This document shows, in pieces, positions 1 through 12,085 of a DNA stretch of 64,000 bases. The notes beneath the pieces are model-generated. The model was not told the origin of the DNA. It did no database searches and saw only the letters and a program-made list of their open reading frames with translations. Source of the stretch: Orientallactaga sibirica (lineage: Eukaryota; Chordata; Mammalia; Rodentia; Dipodidae); the NCBI GenBank assembly GCA_036365145.1, contig JAEOAD010001513.1:1-64000 (forward strand), in the 5' to 3' direction. A program made the position numbers and the translations under genes. Position 1 is the stretch's first letter; each line of letters starts with the position of its first letter.

Positions 1-1414
1 TTCCCTCATTTCTAAACTACATTGTTAAGAAAACAAACACCTTCAATACCAAATACTGTACTGTGTGCAATTAGATGTTTCGGTTTTAGGAATCAGATGT
101 TTTCCTACGAAAAAGGTTGAGTACATCAAGTTCAAACTTTCCTTGTTACTGTAATCTAAAAAGATGTCCAAGTTAGTAGATTCGCTTCATTTGTAAAGTA
201 GTTTGTTGATAAAACAAATATCTTCATTGCCGAACATTGTACTGTGTGAAATAAACAAGTTCGGTTCTCGGAATCAGTTGCCTTTCTATGAAGAAGGTTG
301 AGTGCAGCAATTTCAAACTTTCCGTGTTTGAGTGATCTAACAAGAAGTACACGTGAGTAGATTCGCCTCATTTCTATCCTAGTTTGTTTCAAAAACAAAC
401 ATCTTCATTGCCGAACACTGTACTGTGTGAAGTAAGCTATTTCAGTCCTAGGAATCAGTTGCTTTCCTACAAAGAAGGATGAGTGCAGCAAGTTCAAACT
501 TTCCTTGTTAATGTAATCTAAAAAGATGTGCAACCTTGTAGATTCGCCTCATTTGTAAAGTACTTTGTTGAGAAAACAAACATGTTCATTGCCGAACATT
601 GTCCTGTGTGAAATAAGCAAGTTCGGTTCTAGGAATCAGTTGCTTTTTTACGAAGAAGGTTGAGTGCAGCAAGTTCAAACTTTCCTTGTTTGTGTAATCT
701 AACAAGACGTACAAGTTAGTAGATTCGCCTCATTTGTAAAGTAGTTTGTTGAGAAAACAAACATCTTCATTGCCGAACATTGTACTGTGTGAAATAAGCA
801 AGTCGGTTCTAGGAATCAGTTCGCTTTCTACGAAGAAGGTTGAGTGCAGCAAGTTCAAACTTCCCTTGTTTGTGTGATCTAACAAGATGTACAAGTTAGT
901 AGATTCGCCTCATTTCTAACGTATTTTGTTAAGAAAACAAACATCTTCATTGCCGAACATTGTACTGTGTGAAATAAGCAAGTTCGGTTTTAGCAATCAG
1001 TTGCTTTTCGATGAAGAAGGTTGAGTGCAGCAAGTTCAAACTTTCCTTGTTAATGTAATCTGAAAAGATGCACAACTTAGTATATTTGCCTCATTTCTAA
1101 AGTAGTTTGTTGAGAAAACAAACATCTTCATTGCCAAACATTGTACTGTGTGAAATGAGCTAGTTCGTTTCTAGGAATTAGTTGCTTTCCTATGAAAGTT
1201 GAGTGCAGCAAGTTCAAACTTTTTTAGTTTGTGTAATCTAACTAGATGGACAAGTTAGTAGATACACCTCATTTCTAAAGTAGTTTGTTTAGAAAACGAA
1301 CATCTTCATTGCCGAACACTATACTTTGTGAAATAAGCTACTTCAGTTCCAGGAATCAGTTGCTTTTCTACAAAGAATGTTGAGTATAGCAAGTTCAAAC
1401 TTTCCTTGTTTGTG

Positions 1415-2700
1415 TAATGTAACAGGATGTATAACTCAGTAGATTCGCTTCATTTCTCAAGTAGTTTGCTTAGAAAACAAACATCTTCATTCCCGAACAC
1501 TTTACTGTGTCAAATAAGTTAGTTCGGTTTTACCCATCAGTTGCTTTCCTACGAAGAAGGTTGAGTGCAGCAAGTTCAAACTTTCCTTGTTTGTGCAATC
1601 TAAGAAGATGTAGTACTTACAAGTTTCCCTCATTTCTAAACTACATTGTTTAGAAAACAAACACCTCCAATACCACATACTGTACTGTGTGAAATAAATG
1701 TTTTGGTTTTAGGAATCAGATGCTTTCCTACAAAAACGGTTGAGTACAGCAAATTCAAACGTTCCTCGTTAATGTAATCTAAAAAGATGTCCAATTTAGT
1801 AGATTCGCCTCTTTTGTAAAGTAGTTTGTTGAGAAAACAAACATCTTTATTGCCCAACAGTGTACTGTGTGAAGTAAGCTATTTCGGTTCTAGGAATGAG
1901 TTTCTTTTCGATGAAGATGGTTGAGTGCAGCAAGTTCAACTTTCCTTGTTAATGTAATCTAAAAAGATGTACAACTTAGTAGATTCGCCTCATTTCTAAA
2001 GTAGTTTGTTTAGAAAACAAACGTCTTCATTACCGAACACTGTACTATGTGAAATAAGCTAGTTCTGTTTTAGGAATCACTTGCTTTCCTACGAAGAAGG
2101 TTGAGTACACCAAGTTCAAACTTAACTTGTTTGTGTGAGCTAACAAGATGTACAAATCACAAGTTTTGCTTCATTTCTAAACTACTTTGTTCAGAAAACA
2201 AATATATTCATGGCCCAACGCTGTACTGTGTGCAGTAAGTTAGTTCGGTTCTAGGAATCAGTTCTTTTTCGACGAAGATGGTTGAGTACAGCAAGTACAA
2301 ACTTTCCTTGTTTGTGTAATGTAACAGGATGTACAACTCAGTAGATTCGCTTCATTTCTAAAATAGTTTGTTTAGAAAACAAACATCTTCATTCCCGAAC
2401 ACTGTACTGTGTGAAATAAGTTATTTTGGTTTTAGGCATCAGTTTCTTTCCTACGAAGAAGGTTGAGTGCAGTAAGTACAAATTTTCCTTGTTTCTGTAA
2501 TCTAACAAGATGTACTACTTACAAGTTTCCCTCATTTCTAAACTACATTGTTTAGAAATCAAACCTTCAATACCAAATATTCTATTGTGTGAAAGAAATG
2601 TTTCAGTTTTAGGAATCAGATGCATACCTACGAAGAAGGTTGAGTGCAGCAAGTTCAAACTTTCCTTGTTAATGTAATCTAAAAGATGTACAACCTGGTA
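1415..2700 (+). repeat. 5-monomer (902-bp) higher-order duplication in outer-left layer
   Basis: The rare string GTAATGTAACAGGATGTA, then ACTCAGTAGATTCGCTTC and CATTCCCGAACACT, occurs in the same order near 1,415-1,500 and again near 2,318-2,400. Each copy is followed by the distinctive TTCCCTCATTTCTAAACTAC monomer, at 1,625 and 2,527, exactly 902 bp apart (5 x 180.4). This indicates unequal exchange or segmental duplication of a five-monomer block. The same marker near position 1 is 1,624 bp (9 monomers) before the 1,625 copy, so the unit is not strictly periodic. Confidence 0.75.
2004..2022. repeat. Representative dyad GTTTGTTT-AGA-AAACAAAC in older monomers
   Basis: A perfect 8-bp inverted repeat with a 3-nt spacer, present in most outer-layer and S2 monomers; this is one clear copy. 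In the core the same site reads GTTTCTTGAGAAAACAAAC, where a G-to-C change and TTGAG break the perfect dyad. Confidence 0.85.
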
Positions 2701-5564
2701 GATTCACCTCATTTGTAAAGTAGTTTGTTGAGAAAAAACCTCTTCATTGCCGAACATTGTACTGTGAGAAATAAGCAAGTTCGGTTCTAGGAATCAGTTG
2801 CATTTCTGCGAAGAATGTTCTGTGCAGCAAGTTCAAACTTTCCTTGTTTCTGTAATCTGACAAGATGTACAAGTTAGTAGATTCGCCTCATTTGGAGAGT
2901 AGTTTGTTGAGAAAACAAACCTCTTTATTGCCCAACACTGTACTGTGTGAAGTAAGCTATTTCGGTTCTAGGAATGAGTTTCTTTTCGATGAAGATGGTT
3001 GAGTGCAGCAATTTCTTCCTTTCCGTGTTAATGTAATCTAAAAATATGCACAGCTTAGTAGATTCGCCTCATTTCTAAAGTAGTTTGTTTAGAAAACAAA
3101 CATCTTCATTGCCGAACACTGTACTGTGTGAAATAAGCTAATTCGGTTCTAGGAATCAGTTTCCTTTCTACGAATATGATTGAGTTTATCAAGTTCAAAC
3201 TTTCCTTGTTAATGTAATCTAAAAAGATGTCCAAGTTAGTAAATTCGCCTCATTTGTAGTTTGTTGAGAAAACAAACATCTTCATTGCCGAACATTGTAC
3301 TGTGTGAAATAAGCTAATTCGGTTCTAGGAATCAGTTGCTTTCCTAGAAAGAAGGTTGAGTGCAGCAAGTTCAAACTTTCCTTGTTAATGTAATCTAAAA
3401 AGATGCACAAAATAGTAGATTCGCCTCATTTCTAAAGTAGTTTGTTTAGAAAACAAACATCATCATTACCGAACAGTGTACTATGTGAAATAAGCTATTT
3501 CTAGGAATCACTTCCTTTCCTACGTAGAATGTTTAGTGCAGCAAGTTGAAACTTTCCTAGTTTGTGTAATCTAAGAAGATGTCCAAGTTAGTAGATTCGA
3601 CTCATTTTTTAAGTAGTTTGTTGAGAAAACAAACATCTTCATTACCGAACATTGTACTGTGTGAAATAAGCTAATTCGGTTCTAGGAATCAGTTGCTTTC
3701 CTACAAAGAAGGTTGCATGCAGCAAGTTCAAACTTTCCTTGTTAATGTAATCTAAAAAGATGCACAACTTAGTAGATTCGCCTCATTTCTAAAGTAGTTT
3801 GTTTAGAAAACAAACATCTTCATTACCGAACACTGTACTATGGGAAATAAGCTAGTTCGGTTCTAGGAATCAGTTGCTTTCCTATGAAGAAGTTTGAGGG
3901 AGCAAGTTGAAACTTTCCTAGTTTGTGTAATCTAACAAGATGTCCAAGTTAGTAGATTCGCCTCATTTCTAAAGTAGTTTTTTTAGAAAAGAAACATCTT
4001 CAGTACCGAACACTGTACTTTGTGAAATAAGTTAATTCAGTTCTAGGAATCATTTTCTGTTCTTCGAAGATGGTTGAGTGCGGCAATTTCAAACTTTCCT
4101 TGTTAATGTAATCTAAAAAGATGTCCAAGTTAGTAGATTCGCCTCATTTCTAAAGTAGTTTGTTGACAAAACATACATCTTCAGTACCGTACACTATACT
4201 GTGTGAAATAAGTTAATTCGGTTCAGGAATCAGTTTCCTTTCTACGAAGATGGTTGATTTTAGGAAGTTCAAACTTTCCTTGTTAATGTAATCTAACCAC
4301 ATGTACAAGTTACTAGATTCGCCTCATTTTTAAAGTAGTTTGTTTTGAAAACAAACATCTTCATTACCGAACACTGTACGATGTGAAATAAGCTAGTTCG
4401 ATTCTAGAAATCACTTGCTTTCCTACGAACAAGGTTGAGTGCAGCAAGTTCAAACTTTCCTAGTTTGTGTAATCTAACAAGATGTACAAATTAGTAGATT
4501 CGCCTCATTTCTAATCTACTTTCTTTAGAAAACAAACATCTTCAGTACCGAACACTGTACTGTGTGAAATAAGTTAATTGGTTTCTAGGAATCAGTTTCC
4601 TTCCTACAAAGAAGGTTGAGTGCAGCAAGTTCAAACTTTCCTAGTTTGTGTAATCTAACAAGATGTACAAGTTAGTAGATTCGCCTCATTTCTAAAGTAG
4701 TTTCTTTAGAAAACAAACATCTTCAGTACCGAACACTGTACTGTGTGAAATAAGTTAATTCGGTTTTAGGAATCAGTTTCCTTTCTACGAAGATGGTTGA
4801 GTTTAGCAAGTTCAAACTTTCCTTGTTAATGTAATCTAACAAGATACACAAGTTACTAGATTCACCTCATTTGTAAAGTAGTTTGTTGAGAAAACAAAGA
4901 TCTTCATTGCCGAACACTGTACTGTGTGAAATAAGTTAATTCGTTCTAGGAATCAGTTGCTTTCCTACAAAGAAGATTAAGTGCAGCAAGTTGAAACGTT
5001 CCTAATTTGTGTAATCTAACAAGATGTACAAGTTAGTAGATTCACCTCATTTCTAAAGTAGTTTCTCTAGAAAACAATCATCTTCTGTACCGAACACTGT
5101 ACTGTGTGTAATAAGATAATTCGGTTGTAGGAAGCAGTTTCGTTTCTACGAGGATGGTTGAGATTAGCAAGTTCAAACTTTCCTGTTTAATGTAATCTAA
5201 AAAGATGCCCAGGTTAGTAGATTCACCTCATTTGTAAAGTAGTTTCTTGATAAAACAAACATCTTCATTGCCGAACACTGTACTGTGTGAAATAAGCTAA
5301 TTCGTTTCTAGGAATCAGTTTCCTTTCTACGAAGATGGGTGAGTTTAGCAAGTTCAACCTTTCCTTGATAATGTAATCTAAAAAGATGTCCAAGATAGTA
5401 GATTCATCTCATTTGTAAAGTAGTTTGTTTAGAAAACAAACATCTTCATTGCCGAACATTGCACTGTGTGAAATAAACTAATTCGGTTCTAGGAATCAGT
5501 TTCTATCCTTCAAAGAATGTTGACTGTAGCAAGTTCAAACTTTCCTTCTTAATGTAATCTAAAA

Positions 5565-5775
5565 GATGCACAAAAGATGCACATTTCTAAAGTAGTTTGT
5601 TTTAGATTCAAACATCTTCATTTCTACAAAAGTGAAGTTTGTTTAGAAAACAAACATACGAAGAAGGTTCATTGCAGCAAGTTCAATCAATGTAACTATG
5701 TACAAATTGTGAAATATGTAGTTTCTTTGAAAACAAACAACTTCAAAATTCTAACACTGTACTGTGTGAAGTAAG
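5565..5775 (+). repeat. Scrambled and shortened satellite segment
   Basis: Normal monomer order breaks down. GATGCACA is duplicated, the dyad region (TTTGTTTAGAAAACAAAC) appears out of register beside CGAAGAAGG, and most of the CTGTGTGAAATAAG to GGTTGAG half of a monomer is missing before regular monomers resume. Either nested deletions within the array or a local consensus error would produce this. No foreign sequence is evident. Confidence 0.7.
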
Positions 5776-6204
5776 TCAATTTTGTTCTAGGAATCAGTTT
5801 CTTTCCTACAAAGAAGGTTGAGTGCAGCAAGTTCAAACGTTCCTAGTTTGTGTAATCTAACAAGATGTACAAGTTAGTAGATTCGCCTCATTTCTAAAGT
5901 AGTTTCCTTAGAAAACAAACATCTTCAGTACCGAACACTGTACTGTGTGAAATAAGTTAATTCGGTTCTAGGAATCAGTTTCTTTTCCACGAAAATGGTT
6001 GAGTTTAGCAAGTTCAAACTTTCCTTCCTAATGTAATCTAACAAGATATACAAGTTACTAGATTCACCTCATTTGTAAAGTAGTGTGTTGACAAAACAAA
6101 CATCTTCATTGCAGAACATTGTACTGTGTGAAATAAGCTAATTCGGTTCTAGGAATCAGGTGCTTTCCTACAAAGAGGGTTGAGTGCAGCAAGTTCAAAC
6201 TTTC

Positions 6205-6250
6205 CTTGTTAATGTAAAGTAATGTAAAAGATGTAATGTAAAAGATGCAT
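6205..6250 (+). repeat. Microduplication of TAATGTAAAAGATG within an S2 monomer (copy 1)
   Basis: The normal GTTAATGTAATCTAAAAAGATG stretch is replaced by a short tandem expansion (AATGTAAAGTAATGTAAAAG followed by ATGTAATGTAAAAGATGCAT). A near-identical expansion occurs at about 8,580-8,620, also in a monomer followed by an S3. It is therefore a heritable marker that was spread along the array. Confidence 0.8.
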
Positions 6251-8577
6251 AACTTAGTAGATTCGACTAATTTCTAAAGTTTTTTGTTTAGAAAACAAAC
6301 ATCTTCATTAGCGAACACTGTATTATGTGAAATAAGCTAGGTAGATTCTAGGAATCACTTGCTTTCCTACAAAGAAGGTTTAGTGCAGCAAGTTCAAACT
6401 TTCCTAGTTTGTGTAATCTAACAAGATGTAAAAGTTAGTAGATTCGCCTCATTTCTAAAGTAGTTTCTTTAGAAAGGAAACATCTTCAGTACCCAACACT
6501 GTACTGTGTGAAATAAGTTAAATCGGTTCTAGGAATCAGTTTCCTTTTTACAAAGATGGTTGAGGTTAGCAAGTTCAAAATTTCCTTGTTAATGTAATCT
6601 AAAAAGATGTCCAAGTTAATAGATTGGCCTCATTTGTAAAGTAGTTTTGAGAAAACAAACATCTTCATTGACGAACATTGCACTGTTTGAAATAAGCTAA
6701 TTCGACTCTAGGAATCAGTTGCTTTTCTAAAAAAGACGGTTCAGTGCAGCAAGTTCAAACTTTCTTTGTTAATGTAATCTAAAAAGATGTACAACTTAGT
6801 AGATTCACCTCATTTCTAAAGTAGTTTGTTTAGAAAACAAACATCTTCATTGCCGAACACTGTACTATGCGAAATAAGCTAGTTCGGTTCTAGGAAAGTC
6901 TTGCCTTCCTACGAAGAAGGTTGAGTGCAGCAAGTTCACACTTTCCTAGTTTGTATAATCTAAGAAGATGTAAAAGTTAGTAGATTCGCCTCATTTCTAA
7001 AGTAGTTTCTTTAGAAAACAAACATCTTCAGTACGGAACACTGTAATGTGTGAAATAAGTTTATTCGTTTCTAGGAATCAGTTGCTTTCCTACACAGAAG
7101 GTTGAGTGCAGCAAGTTCAAACATTCCTAATTTGTGTAATATAACAAGATGTACAAGTTAGTAGATTCTCCTCATTTCTAAAGTAGTTTCTTCAGAAAAC
7201 AAACATCTTCAGTACCGAACACTGTACAGTGTGAAATAACTTAATTCGGTTCTAGGTATCAGTTTCCTTTCTACGAAGATGGTTGAGTTTAGGAAGTTCA
7301 AACTTTCCTTATTAATGTAATCTTAAAAGATTTCCAAGTTAGTAGATTCGCCTCATTTGTAAAGTAGTTTCTTGAGAAAACAAACATCTTCATTGCCGAA
7401 CATTGTACTGTGTGAAATAAGCTAATTCGGTTCTAGGAATCCGTTTCCTTTCTACGAAGATGGTTGACTTTAGCAAGTTCAAACTTTCCTTGTTAATGTA
7501 ATCTAAAAAGATGCACAACTTCGTAGATTCGCCTCATTTCTAAAGTAGTTTGTTTAGAAAACAAATATCTTCATTACCGAACACTGTACTATGTGAAATA
7601 AGCTATTTCAGTTTTAGGAATCACTTGCTTTCCTACAGAGAAGGTTGAGTGCAGCAAGGTCAAACTTTCATAGTTTGTGTAATCTAACAAGATGTACAAG
7701 TTAGTAGATTCACCTCATTTCTAAAGTAGTTTCTTTAGAAAACAAACATCTTCAGTACCGAACAGTGTACTGTGTGAAATAAGTTAATTCAGTTCTAGGA
7801 ATCAGTTGCTTTCCTACAAAGAAGGATGAGTGCAGCAAGTTCAAACGTTCCTAGTTTGTGTAATCTAACAAGATGTACAAGTTAGTAGATTCACCTCATT
7901 TCTAAAGTAGTTTCTTTAGAAAACAAACATCTTCAGTACCGAACAGTGTACTGTGTGAAATAAGTTAATTCGGTTCAAGGAATCAGTTGCTTTCCGACAA
8001 AGAAGGATGAGTGCAGCAAGTTCGAACAATCCTTGTTAATGTAATCTAAAAAGATGTCCAAGTTAGGAGATTTGCATCATTTGTAAAGTGGTTTATTGAG
8101 AAAACAAACATCTTCATTGCCGAACATTGTACTGTGTGAAATAATTTAATTCGGTTCTAGGAATCAGTTGCTTTCCTACAAAGAAGGTTGAGTGCAGCAA
8201 GTTCAAACTTTCCTTGTTAATGTAATCTCAAAACATGCACAACTTAGGTGATTCGCCTCATTTCTAAAGTAGTTTGTTTAGAAAACAAACATGTTCATTA
8301 CTGAACACTGTACTATGTGAAATAAGCTAGTTCGGTTCTAGGAATCACTTGCCTTCCTATGAAGAAGGATGAGTGCAACAAGTTCAAACTTTCCCTAGTT
8401 TGTGAAATCTAACAAGATGTACAAGTTTGTAGATTCATCTTATTTCTAAAGTAGTTTCTTTAGAAAACAAACATCTTCAGAACAGAATATTGTACTGTGT
8501 GAAATAAGTTAATTCGTTTCTATTAATCAGTTGCTTTCCTACAAAGAAGGTTTAGTGCAGCAACTTCAAATTGTCCT

Positions 8578-8622
8578 TGTCAATGTAATGTAATGTAAAA
8601 GATGTAATATAAAAGATGCCCA
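8578..8622 (+). repeat. Microduplication of TAATGTAAAAGATG within an S2-like monomer (copy 2)
   Basis: It carries AATGTAATGTAATGTAAAAG followed by ATGTAATATAAAAGATGCCC, the same derived structure as the copy about 2.37 kb (about 13 monomers) upstream. The two copies differ by a few substitutions, so they are related by duplication and not by recent assembly duplication. Confidence 0.8.
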
Positions 8623-10640
8623 ACTTAGTAGATTCGCCTCATTTCTAAATTAGTTTGTTTAGACTACAAACATTTTCATTACTGAACACTGTACTATGTG
8701 AAATAAGCTGGTTCGGTTCTAGGAATCACTTGCTTTCCTACGAAGAAGGTTGAGTGCAGAAAGATCAAACTTTCCTAGTTTGTGTAATCTAACAAGATGT
8801 ACAAGTTAGTAGATTTGCCTCATTTCTAAAGTAGTTTCCTTAGAAAAGAAACATCTTCAGTACCGAACACTGTACTGTGTGAAATAAGTTAATTCAGTTC
8901 TAGGAATCAGTTTCCTTTCTACGAAGATGGTTGAGTGCAGTAAGTTCAAACTTTCCTTGTTAATGTAATCTAAAAAGATGTCCAAGTTAGTAGATTCACA
9001 TCATTTGTAAAGTGGTTTATTGAGAAAACAAACATCTTCATTGCCGAACATTGTACTGTGTATAATAAGCTCATTCGGTTCTAGGAATCAGTTGCTTTCC
9101 TACAAAGAAGGTTGAGAGCAGCAAGTTCAAACATTCCTTGTTAATGTAATCTAAAAAGATGTACAACTTAGTAGATTCGCCTCATTTCTAAAGTAGTTTG
9201 TTTAGAAAACAAACATCTTCATTACCGAACACTGTACTATGTGAAATAAGCTAGTTCGGTTCTAGGAATCACTTGCCTTTCTACCAAGAAGGTTGAGTGC
9301 AGCAAGTTCAAACTTTCCTAGTTTGTGTCATCTAACAAGATGTACAAGATAGTAGATTCGCCTCATTTCTAAAGGAGTTTCTTCAGAAAACAAACATCTT
9401 CAGTACCGAACACTGTACTGTGTGAAATAAGTTAATTCAGTTCTTGGAATCAGGTTCCTTTCTACGAAGATGGTTGAGTGCAGCAAGTTCAAACTTTCCT
9501 TGTAAATATAATCTAAAAACATGTCCAAGTTAGTAGATTCCTCTCATTTGTAAAGTAGTTTGTTGAGAAAACAAACATCTTCAGAACAGAACACTGTACT
9601 GTGTGAAATAAGTTAATTCGGTTGTAGGAATCACTTGCTTTCCTACAAAGAGGGTTGAGTGCAGCAAGTTCAAACTTTCCTAGTTTGTGTAATCTAACAA
9701 GATGTACAAGTTAGTAGATTCGCCTCATTTCTAAAGTAGTTTCTTTAGTAAACAAACATCTTCATTACTGAACATTGTAATGTGTGAAATAAGCTGGTTT
9801 GGTTCTAGGAATCAGTTACTTTCCTACGAAGAAGGTTGAGTGCAGCAAGTTCAAACTTTCCTAGTTTGTGTAATCTAACAAGATGTACAAGTTAGTAGAT
9901 TTGCCTCATTTCTAAAGTAGTTTCCTACTAAACAAACATCTTCATTTCTGAACATTGTAATGTGTGAAATAAGTTAATTCAGTTCTAGGAATCAGTTTTG
10001 CTTTCTACAAAGAAGATTGAGTGCAGCAAGATGAAACTTTCCTAGTATGTGAAATCTAAGAAGATGTACAAGTTAGTAGATTCGCCTCATTTGTAAAGTA
10101 GTTTGTTGAGAAAAGAAACATCTTCATTGCCGAACATTGTACTGTGTGAAATAAGCTAATTCGTTTATAGGAATCAGTTGCTTTCCTACAAAGAACGTTG
10201 AGTGCAGCAAGTTCAAACATTCCTTGTTAATGTTTCTAAAAAGATTCACAACTTAGTAGATTTGCATCATTTCTAAAGTAGTTTGTTTAGAAACCAAACA
10301 ACTTCATTACCAAACACTGTACTATGTGAAATAAGCTAGTTCGGTTCTAGAAATCAGTTGCTTTTCTACGAAGAAGGTTGAGTGCAGCAATTTCAAACTT
10401 TCCTAATTTGTGTAATCTAACAAGATGTACACGTTAGTAGATTCGCCTCATTTCTAAAGTAGTTTCTTTAGAAAAACAAACATCTTCATTACCGAACACT
10501 GTACTGTGTGAAATAAGTTAATTCAGTTCTAGGAATCAGTTTCCTTTCTAAGAAGATGGTTGAGTGCAGCAAGGTCAAACTTTCCTTGTTAATGTAATCT
10601 AAAAAGACGTCCAAGTTAGTAGGTTCGGCTCATTTGTAAA

Positions 10641-10821
10641 GTAGTTTCTTGAGAAAACAAACATCTTCATTGCCGAACATTGTACTGTGTGAAATAAGCT
10701 AATTCGGTTCTAGGAATCACTTGCTTTCCTACAAAGAAGGTTGAGTGCAGCAAGTTCAAACTTTCCTAGTTTGTGTAATCTAACAAGATGTACAAGTTAG
10801 TAGATTCGCCTCATTTCTAAA
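10641..10821 (+). repeat. Isolated full-length core-type monomer inside the S1/S2/S3 layer
   Basis: Across 181 bp this monomer (GTAGTTTCTTGAG ... ATTGCCGAACATTG ... AAGCTAATTCGG ... CACTTGCTTTCC ... CTAGTTTGTG ... TCATTTCTAAA) matches the consensus of the 24-kb homogeneous core. The next monomer returns to AGTTTGTTTAG and ATTAATGAAC. It combines S2 features in its first half with S3 features in its second half. It is either a founder-like chimera or a stray converted copy. Confidence 0.85.
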
Positions 10822-11934
10822 GTAGTTTGTTTAGAAAACAAACATCTTCATTAATGAACATTGTAATGTGTGAAATAAGCTGGTTTGGTTCTAGGAATCA
10901 GTTACTTTCCTACAAAGAAGGTTGAGTGCAGCAAGTTCAAACTTTGCTAGTTTGTGTAATCTAACAAGATGTACAAGTTAGTAGATTCGCCTCATTTCTA
11001 AAGTAGTTTCCTAGAAAACAAACATCTTCATTTCTGAACATTGTACTGTGTGAAATAAGTTAATTTGGTTCTAGGAATCACTTGCTTTCCTACAAAGAAG
11101 GTTGAGTGCAGCAAGTTCAAACTTTCCTAGTTTGTGAAATCTAACAAGATGTACAAGTTAGTAGATTCGCCTCATTTGTAAAGTAGTTTGTTGAGAAAAC
11201 AAACATCTTCATTGCCGAACATTGTACTGTGTGAAATAAGCTAATTCGGTTCTAGGAATCAGTTGTTTTCCTACAAAGAAGGTTGAGTGCAGCAAGTTCA
11301 AACTTTCCTTGTTAATGTAATCTAAAAGATTCACAACTTAGTAGATTTGCATCATTTCTAAAGTAGTTTGTTTAGAAAACAAACATCTTCATTGCCAAAC
11401 ATTGTACTATGTGAAATAAGCTAGTTCGGTTCTAGAATCACTTGCTTTTCTACAAAGAAGGTTGAGTGCAGCAAGTTCAAACTTTCCTATTTGTATAATC
11501 TAACAAGATGTACACGTTAGTAGATTCGCCTCATTTCCAAAGTAGTTTCTTTAGGAAAGAAACATCTTCATTACCGAACACTGTACTCTGTGAAATAAGT
11601 TAATTCGGTTGTAGGAATCAGTTTCCTTTCTAAGAGGATGGTTGAGTGCAGCAAGGTCAAACTTTCCTTGTTAATGTAATCTAAAAAGACGTCCAAGTTA
11701 GTAGGTTCGGCTCATTTGTAAAGCAGTTTCTTGAGAAAACAACCATCTTCATTGCCGAACATTGTACTGTGTGAAATAAGCTAATTCGGTTCTAGGAATC
11801 AGTTGCTTTCCTACAAAGAAGGTTGAGTGCAGCAAGTTCAGACTTTCCTTATTAATGTAATCTAAAAAGATGCACAAATTACTAGATTCGCCTCATTTCT
11901 AAAGTAGTTTGTTTAGAAAACAAACATCTTCATT

Positions 11935-12085
11935 AATGAACATGTGAAATAAGCTGTTCGGTTGTAGGGATCACAAGATGTGTGAAATAAGTTTCTATAG
12001 AACACAAACGTCTTCAGTTCGGAACACTGGAGGTGAAATAATCACTTGAATCAGTTTCCTTACAAAGAAGGCTAAAGTAGTTTCT
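11935..12085 (+). repeat. Scrambled satellite junction at the left edge of the core-type island
   Basis: After ATTAATGAAC the sequence jumps to ATGTGAAATAAG, then CACAAGATGTGTGAAATAAG, TTTCTATAGAACACAAACG, TTCGGAACACTGGAGGTG and TTACAAAGAAGGCTAAAG. These are pieces of several monomers with large internal deletions. Regular core-type monomers begin immediately afterwards. The position suggests a recombination junction; a consensus error is the alternative. Confidence 0.75.

Larger units (their letters stand above)
1..3470 (+). repeat. Outer-left satellite layer, diverged ~180-bp monomers
   Basis: Tandem head-to-tail monomers of about 180 bp, all in the same orientation. Landmarks recurring once per monomer are ATTCGCCTCATTT, GTTTGTTTAGAAAACAAAC, GAACACTGTACTGTGTG, TTCTAGGAATCAGT and GCAAGTTCAAACTTTCC. 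Neighbouring monomers differ by many substitutions and small indels, far more than in the core. A distinctive subtype (TACAAGTTTCCCTC, CTACATTG, CAATACCAAATACTG, AGATGC) occurs at the window start and at about 1,620 and 2,520. Short ORFs here are chance reading frames of the repeat, with no recognisable domain, and I do not call genes. Confidence 0.96.
3471..12079 (+). repeat. Left intermediate satellite layer with S1-S2-S3 trimeric and tetrameric units
   Basis: Three monomer types recur in fixed order. S1 has CAGTACCGAAC, AAGTTAATTC, GTTTCCTTTC, GAAGATGGTTGAG, GTTAATG, GATGTCCAAG and TTGTAAAGTAG. S2 has ATTGCCGAACATTG, AAGCTAATTC, CAGTTGCTTTCC, CAAAGAAGG, GTTAATG and GATGCACAAC. S3 has ACCGAACACTGTACTATG, AGCTAGTTC, CACTTGCTTTCC, CGAAGAAGG, CTAGTTTGTG, TCTAACAAG and AGTTTCTTTAG. 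A clean trimer runs 8,858-9,399 (542 bp; S1 8,858, S2 9,040, S3 9,221, next S1 9,400). Between about 6,660 and 8,300 the order is S2-S3-S1-S1, giving units of about 730 bp. Confidence 0.9.

Noticed and set aside
156..398. Short ORFs in the satellite (also near 1,636-1,857, 5,577-5,774, 11,995-12,195, 16,906-17,148 and 56,520-56,714)
   Set aside because: They are chance frames of the tandem monomer, give near-identical repeat-derived peptides, have no domain or codon signal, and are absent in most neighbouring monomers because of stops.
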